A stretch of DNA of 64,000 bases from Cylindrospermopsis curvispora GIHE-G1 (GTDB lineage Bacteria; Cyanobacteriota; Cyanobacteriia; Cyanobacteriales; Nostocaceae), in assembly GCF_014489415.1 (NCBI RefSeq), contig NZ_CP060822.1:1622311-1686310 (forward strand), read 5' to 3'. Positions 59,571 to 64,000 of the stretch are shown here, piece by piece (the stretch's first letter is position 1; each line of letters begins with the position of its first letter). A program made the translations under genes and the position numbers. The notes under the pieces are model-generated. The model ran no database searches and was not told the origin of the DNA. It saw only the letters and a list, made by a program, of their open reading frames with translations.

Positions 59571-59723
59571 TTATACTGTGGAAGATAACTGACTGCTCAA
59601 TTTGGTCATAAATTTCCAGTTGCCAAAGATTGTTTTTTTCTCCATGTTGTTTAAGGGAATTTCAACATCATTCCTAGGAATTGCGATCGCTCGATTATTA
59701 GGACTATCAGTGTAAATAACCAT
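59571..59723 (-). CDS. Possible small protein downstream of the cation exporter
   Basis: A 50-codon frame beginning with ATG at 59723 reads MVIYTDSPNNRAIAIPRNDV at its start. It ends 9 bases from the cation-exporter stop on the same strand. It has no membrane segment and no cysteine. It may be a real small gene or the tail of a decayed one; I do not recognise it. Confidence 0.28.
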   Translation of the reverse strand: MVIYTDSPNNRAIAIPRNDVEIPLNNMEKKTIFGNWKFMTKLSSQLSSTV

Positions 59724-59732
59724 TAATCCACC

Positions 59733-60662
59733 TCAGCAACTTCTAGTTTCTTGACAAGACTCACCATGACAAGGATTTACCTCTATAGAAACATGAGAAA
59801 TAGTAGGAATATCTCTGAGTAACATTTTATAGTATTCTGGCGTTTTTGGATCATGGGTAACTAGGGAAATCATAGCTGCTAAATGATGCTGTCCAACATA
59901 CCAAATATGTATATCTGTCACACGATTGTCCGAATTTTCCTCAATGGCGTTGACAATGGCCAACCTTATTTGTTTATCACCAGACCCATCCAATAAAATC
60001 AAACCGGTATCTTGTAGCAAACCGTAAGACCATTGACTAATTACTCCTGCGCCCACCAGTCCCATTGCTGCATCCATCCATACCCAACCTAAAAATTTAC
60101 CAGCAAATAAGGCAATAATAGCAAATATAGAGGTCAAAGCATCAGCTAAAACGTGAAAATAGGCAGCACGTAAATTATGATCCTGCTGATGTTCGTGATC
60201 ATGTTCATGGTGATCTTGCAATAAAAAGGCGCTGACTATATTGACAAATAGGCCAATAACAGCTGTTGTTATAGCCTCATTGAACTGAATTCCCGTGGGT
60301 GTGAAAAATCGCTGCAACGATTCAATCCCCATGAAAAGGGCAATAATTCCCAACACCACAGCACTAGTAAATCCAGCTAGGACGCTAACCTTGCCAGTGC
60401 CAAAGGTGTATTTAGGATTTTTAGCGTTATTGCGTGCATATTGATAGGCAAAGACAGTAATACCAAAAGCTGCAACGTGGGTAGCCATGTGCCAACCATC
60501 AGCTAGCAAGGCCATGGAGCCAAAAATCGTCCCTGCTGCAATTTCCGCTATCATAGTTAATGCGGTTAGCACCATAACAATTTTGGTACTTTTCTCAGCT
60601 TGATGCTGGTTACCAGAAAAATCGTGGGAATGTTGCCATTCTTCTAAAGTATGAATATGCAC
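59733..60662 (-). CDS. Cation diffusion facilitator, DmeF type
   Basis: The 309-residue CDF transporter exports divalent metal ions in exchange for protons. The MHIHTLEEWQHSHDF start is typical of DmeF cobalt/nickel/iron exporters. Six membrane helices include FGSMALLADGWHMATH and the second metal site AYFHVLADALTSIFA. A His-rich loop (DHHEHDHEHQQDHN) lies between helices, and a cytosolic tail contains ESCQETRSC. The metal is not certain. A MITE fragment lies 19 bases upstream. Confidence 0.9.
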   Translation of the reverse strand: MHIHTLEEWQHSHDFSGNQHQAEKSTKIVMVLTALTMIAEIAAGTIFGSMALLADGWHMATHVAAFGITVFAYQYARNNAKNPKYTFGTGKVSVLAGFTSAVVLGIIALFMGIESLQRFFTPTGIQFNEAITTAVIGLFVNIVSAFLLQDHHEHDHEHQQDHNLRAAYFHVLADALTSIFAIIALFAGKFLGWVWMDAAMGLVGAGVISQWSYGLLQDTGLILLDGSGDKQIRLAIVNAIEENSDNRVTDIHIWYVGQHHLAAMISLVTHDPKTPEYYKMLLRDIPTISHVSIEVNPCHGESCQETRSC

Positions 60663-60680
60663 AGGTTTTTGACACTCCTT

Positions 60681-60707
60681 TTATATTTAATTCCACCCAC
60701 CCACTTA
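60681..60707 (+). repeat. Terminal fragment of the MITE-like repeat
   Basis: TTATATTTAATTCCACCC and CACCCACTTA together are identical to the reversed end of the repeat at 10103-10192 (GTGGGTGGAATTAAATATAA). Only the end of the element is present; the palindromic middle is missing. It lies in the promoter region of the DmeF-type gene. Confidence 0.75.
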
Positions 60708-60725
60708 GGCTTTCTAAACTATAGT

Positions 60726-63700
60726 TTAAAAATCTCTAGCAAATTCTGTCAAGAACTTCACTGCTTTGACTATATAATTAGCACAATCCCTAGGGGAAGT
60801 GTTGTAAAATTGTGGCCATGCTAAACCCTTGTCTTCGTCATAGCGATCGCACCTTTGGGGATTTTTTTCTAACCAAGCTAATCTGACTGCATGACCAATT
60901 AAAACATCTAAGACTATATAGTCTTGAATTTGTAAGTTGGGATTATTAGATGCGATCGCGGCTAGTTCCATTAAAGCTTCCACATTTACTTGACGATATT
61001 CTGGAGCTTCAATTTTATTGAGTAAATGTTCAATTCTCAGGGCAAAATTGCGTTCACCAGCTGTCATTTCTGCAATAATTAACTCACTATCTAAACGATT
61101 TCTCCTTTCTAGTTTATCACCAATTACCAGACCTTTACAATGGTGCATTAACAACCAAACCTGTTTAAAGAATTCCTTGGGAACTCGATTTAGCCCTCCT
61201 TCCATTTGACGAAATCTTCGCCAATTTTCTGGAGAAACTTTAGCTTCTTCTTCGTTGATGATAGGTTGTACCACCCAAGCGATATCAGTTTCTTTTTGTT
61301 GAATATGCAGGGATTCTTGTTTGCGCAACAAACCAGTTACTCCACTATAGCTGGTTAACACTTTTTGTAAGCGTGTTTTCACCTCAAAGGGTGGAAGTTG
61401 CATCAAGCGATCATAGGACTCATCCTGGGTCACACCCTGTTCTTGTGCTAATTCGCTAGTAATTAACAAGATTAAATAACCTACTCTCAAGGTCAAAAAA
61501 CCCTTAAATAGTTCTGGTTCTGTTTTAATCAACACACCCAAATAAATGAGAATCTCCTGGGTCAGAACCCTGTCTCGAATATCTTCACGACAGAAATGAT
61601 TAATCTTTTCAGCAATCTCATAATGTGATTTAGGCACGACTATTAAAGATGCTTCACTGTAGGACCTACCAACTGCAATTTGCTTACCCCTGACTAAAAT
61701 ACTAGTTACCGCATCGGATAAAGCAATATCCACCATTTGTCTTAAAGCAGCAGCTCTTCGTACTACTGCCCATAAGCCTAAGTAACTGGCCTTACTGTAT
61801 AATTCATCTAGTAAATTACCCACAGTCACATAATTGATATCTCCACCATAACCTGTATCAAAATCCAAACCCTTTAATCGAGTTAGGGTTTGCAATAGTT
61901 CAATCTGTTCATAAATATTTTCTGCTTTCCTTAAATAATCTAGCAACAGATGCAAATCAGTTTCACACTCCATTTGAAATTCTTGAGTATTTCCCAAAGG
62001 CGAATTTTTCTCCGGTCGAGAAATCAAATAATCTGGGCGTAATTTTGCTTTTTTAGCTAGGGGATCAAGTAACTCTATGTTATCGATATAATCAATTCTT
62101 TGAATAGCCGCAGTGAGCATCAATTGATTTAATTTTCCCACCCTGACTTTTACACCACCACAAATCCCATTCTTGATCTCCTGCATTAATTCCAACAGTG
62201 CTTCCGCTCCCGTTTCTAACATGGTGCGGGTAATCATCAAAGTTAATGTGGGACGACCCAAATCACTCCAATATTTCTCAATGTATGCCAATTCGCCACG
62301 AATTTGGTCAACTAAAAAATGGTAATCTAGAGTCAAATAAAATTGTTGTGCATCTAAAAAAGCAGGCAAAAATACAACTATCTGACTTTGAATTTTGAAG
62401 ATCCTAGATGTGGTCAAACTTCTTAATCTTCTTACAGGACGACCCGTTAATCCCAATTGATTATTGCGTCCAATTTGAGTATAGATTTGTGATAGTTCCC
62501 CAACGGGTCTAACCTGAATGGGTTCTACCTGATTAATTGTTTGACTTTCAATACCATAAATTTCTAGTTGTGCTTGTACTTCTTCATTTTCTGCCAATAG
62601 GGCAATTTGAACCATTGCTGTTCGGTTTTTCCCCACACATAAATGTCTACCCAAAGGGTCAATATCACCTACTGCTATTAAACCGTCACTCAACATTTGT
62701 CCCAAGAAATATAAACTCTGGGCCCACACCAGCGGAATATTTTCATTGGGTAATCTGGTTTGGGAATGGGGATTTAATTTTTCAGCTTCTACATTTTCTA
62801 CAGCTACATAATATAGTTCTGGTAATAACTTATAACCTTCCCTTTCCACCAACAATTCTGATATTAGTTGTTGATATTTTTCCGTTTGCTCTTGATCCTG
62901 ACGAAAAATACCATCTAACACTAAATAAGTGAAAAATAATGGCCATTCACATTCAATATTTTCAAATTGTTTCAGTTCCCAAGGTTCATAATGTAACCTC
63001 TGAGAATCTTCTAAGACCGTTTGGTGTCCATCCCTTAAAAAACGCTTGCAACCATAGTTGCCAGCTAGTTTGTTAATAATTTCTTTAAAGGTGCGATCGC
63101 GCAGACCTGGATCTTCCACAGCAAAAGCAGGATAGCTGATTATACTTAACAATGCGGCATCTACCTCTTTAGAAGCAGATTCTCTTGGCAATAAAGACTC
63201 TAAAGTAATTCTCCCCCTGGCAATTTCATCTGGTAGGACGTGAATAACCGATGCTTGACTGCCATAAACACCAAACAAGTTCAGCCCATTTATAGCCTCT
63301 AGTGCAGCTTTAGCCATTCCTAAAGAGCTGGCATTTAATTCTGCATTACCATGATTAATTTTATTGCCCCGTTCCCAGATACCATAATCAGGAGTGCGAT
63401 AGGCCCTACCCACATAGTAAACTAGATTTTGAACAAAGTTCACTTCATCCAAAGTGAAAATAATTGACAGACCAGATGCAGTCATCTGTGCCAGAATCAA
63501 TAAATATATGGATGTGGCATCCAGTTGTAAATGTCCCCATTCATCATCACCAACTACGATATCACCAGTGGTTGTGTTGTATTTGGCGTGTAGACCATCT
63601 AATAAGGATTGTGTATGTTTGAATTTTTCCACTTTATGAGCTTGACGCATCATGGCAAAAAGTAAACCACGCATCAACTTAACCACACTATGCTCAAGTT

Positions 63701-63935
63701 CATAAGTGCGTCCCTCATCATGGTCAATTTTACGATACGCCAATGCCAAACCCCAAACTGCTAAAATACTATACACATTGTCCCGTACCCAAGCATCAGT
63801 ATAATCACCATGAGCAGTGATAGCAGTACTCGCAGGTAGCAACCCAGTAATGGGATTTTGACGGGCGAGAATAATTGTCTTAATTTGGTGGTAGTAGTGA
63901 TCTAAGTGGTTGGGTAGTTGTTTGGGTGTTTTCAT
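60726..63935 (-). CDS. Large GH15 / phosphorylase-kinase-alpha-beta-like protein
   Basis: A 1069-residue protein resembling glycoside hydrolase family 15 and the phosphorylase-b-kinase alpha/beta subunits. The (alpha/alpha)6 part begins near residue 28 with TGLLPASTAITAHGDYTDAW and VRDNVYSILAVWGLALAYRK, and WERGNKINHGNAELNASSLG lies near residue 190. The long C-terminal half (about 550-1069) is helical with no membrane segment. Cyanobacteria carry one such protein of about this size, likely tied to glycogen or glucan metabolism. The catalytic state is not proven by sequence. Confidence 0.88.
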   Translation of the reverse strand: MKTPKQLPNHLDHYYHQIKTIILARQNPITGLLPASTAITAHGDYTDAWVRDNVYSILAVWGLALAYRKIDHDEGRTYELEHSVVKLMRGLLFAMMRQAHKVEKFKHTQSLLDGLHAKYNTTTGDIVVGDDEWGHLQLDATSIYLLILAQMTASGLSIIFTLDEVNFVQNLVYYVGRAYRTPDYGIWERGNKINHGNAELNASSLGMAKAALEAINGLNLFGVYGSQASVIHVLPDEIARGRITLESLLPRESASKEVDAALLSIISYPAFAVEDPGLRDRTFKEIINKLAGNYGCKRFLRDGHQTVLEDSQRLHYEPWELKQFENIECEWPLFFTYLVLDGIFRQDQEQTEKYQQLISELLVEREGYKLLPELYYVAVENVEAEKLNPHSQTRLPNENIPLVWAQSLYFLGQMLSDGLIAVGDIDPLGRHLCVGKNRTAMVQIALLAENEEVQAQLEIYGIESQTINQVEPIQVRPVGELSQIYTQIGRNNQLGLTGRPVRRLRSLTTSRIFKIQSQIVVFLPAFLDAQQFYLTLDYHFLVDQIRGELAYIEKYWSDLGRPTLTLMITRTMLETGAEALLELMQEIKNGICGGVKVRVGKLNQLMLTAAIQRIDYIDNIELLDPLAKKAKLRPDYLISRPEKNSPLGNTQEFQMECETDLHLLLDYLRKAENIYEQIELLQTLTRLKGLDFDTGYGGDINYVTVGNLLDELYSKASYLGLWAVVRRAAALRQMVDIALSDAVTSILVRGKQIAVGRSYSEASLIVVPKSHYEIAEKINHFCREDIRDRVLTQEILIYLGVLIKTEPELFKGFLTLRVGYLILLITSELAQEQGVTQDESYDRLMQLPPFEVKTRLQKVLTSYSGVTGLLRKQESLHIQQKETDIAWVVQPIINEEEAKVSPENWRRFRQMEGGLNRVPKEFFKQVWLLMHHCKGLVIGDKLERRNRLDSELIIAEMTAGERNFALRIEHLLNKIEAPEYRQVNVEALMELAAIASNNPNLQIQDYIVLDVLIGHAVRLAWLEKNPQRCDRYDEDKGLAWPQFYNTSPRDCANYIVKAVKFLTEFARDF

Positions 63936-64000
63936 GACTATATCAAAGTTGATGGTTGACCGATGACAGATCTTGTAATGGTTATTGGTTAGTCTCCTAA

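Overview
The window is a stretch of cyanobacterial chromosome. Direct evidence is a set of cyanobacteria-specific genes: psbM, psbK, ndhL, pipX-pipY, a SipA-type protein, a Gap2-type glyceraldehyde-3-phosphate dehydrogenase, DUF3007, DUF3134 and DUF1823 proteins. It also has a tRNA-Leu(UAA) gene split by a group I intron, a 6S RNA gene beside purK, and at least 20 copies (counted by eye) of the HIP1 octamer GCGATCGC. The AT-rich base composition and the gene set fit a filamentous, Nostocales-like species. That placement is inference: no heterocyst gene is present and the genus cannot be fixed from the window.

Layout. 0-6.2 kb: the end of a protein running in from the left, a coiled-coil membrane protein, ndhL-DUF3007-trpA, the split tRNA-Leu, and murC-murB-ybaB. 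6.8-11.2 kb: gap2, thiL, a DUF39 homocysteine-biosynthesis-type protein and an unrecognised protein. 11.8-18.8 kb: a TPR protein, a GDT1-type Mn/Ca transporter overlapping a shortened TrhO rhodanese, DUF3134, then pipX-pipY-sepF-proC-pentapeptide protein-purK. 18.8-28.3 kb: 6S RNA, rsmH-DUF2288-plsC, sipA, malQ, a RodZ-like protein, a pseudouridine synthase, DUF2993, cdsA, cbiT and ahcY.

28.4-42 kb is the most accessory-looking part: two glycosyltransferases, a methyltransferase, a fused two-ATPase peptide-type ABC protein overlapping a zinc-ribbon membrane protein, a GPH-type sugar symporter, a ChrA chromate transporter, a GDPD phosphodiesterase and a stand-alone A-PCP-TE peptide-synthetase-like enzyme. 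42-53.7 kb: ligA and a DMT exporter, a thioredoxin-like photosystem I accumulation factor, a MurT/GatD pair, DUF1823, acylphosphatase, an M3 oligopeptidase and a tandem universal stress protein. 53.8-64 kb: psbM, a TnpB remnant, a [2Fe-2S] ferredoxin, psbK, a MoeB-rhodanese fusion, recA, a lactamase-fold serine hydrolase, a DmeF-type cation exporter and a large GH15/phosphorylase-kinase-like protein.

Most of the window is core metabolism and cell-envelope work: peptidoglycan precursor synthesis and probably its amidation, phospholipid synthesis, nitrogen/carbon signalling through PipX, and photosynthesis accessory subunits. Mobile-element traces are light: a palindromic MITE-like repeat in two full copies and one fragment, and a TnpB C-terminal remnant. 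I saw no CRISPR array, intact insertion sequence, prophage or defence island.
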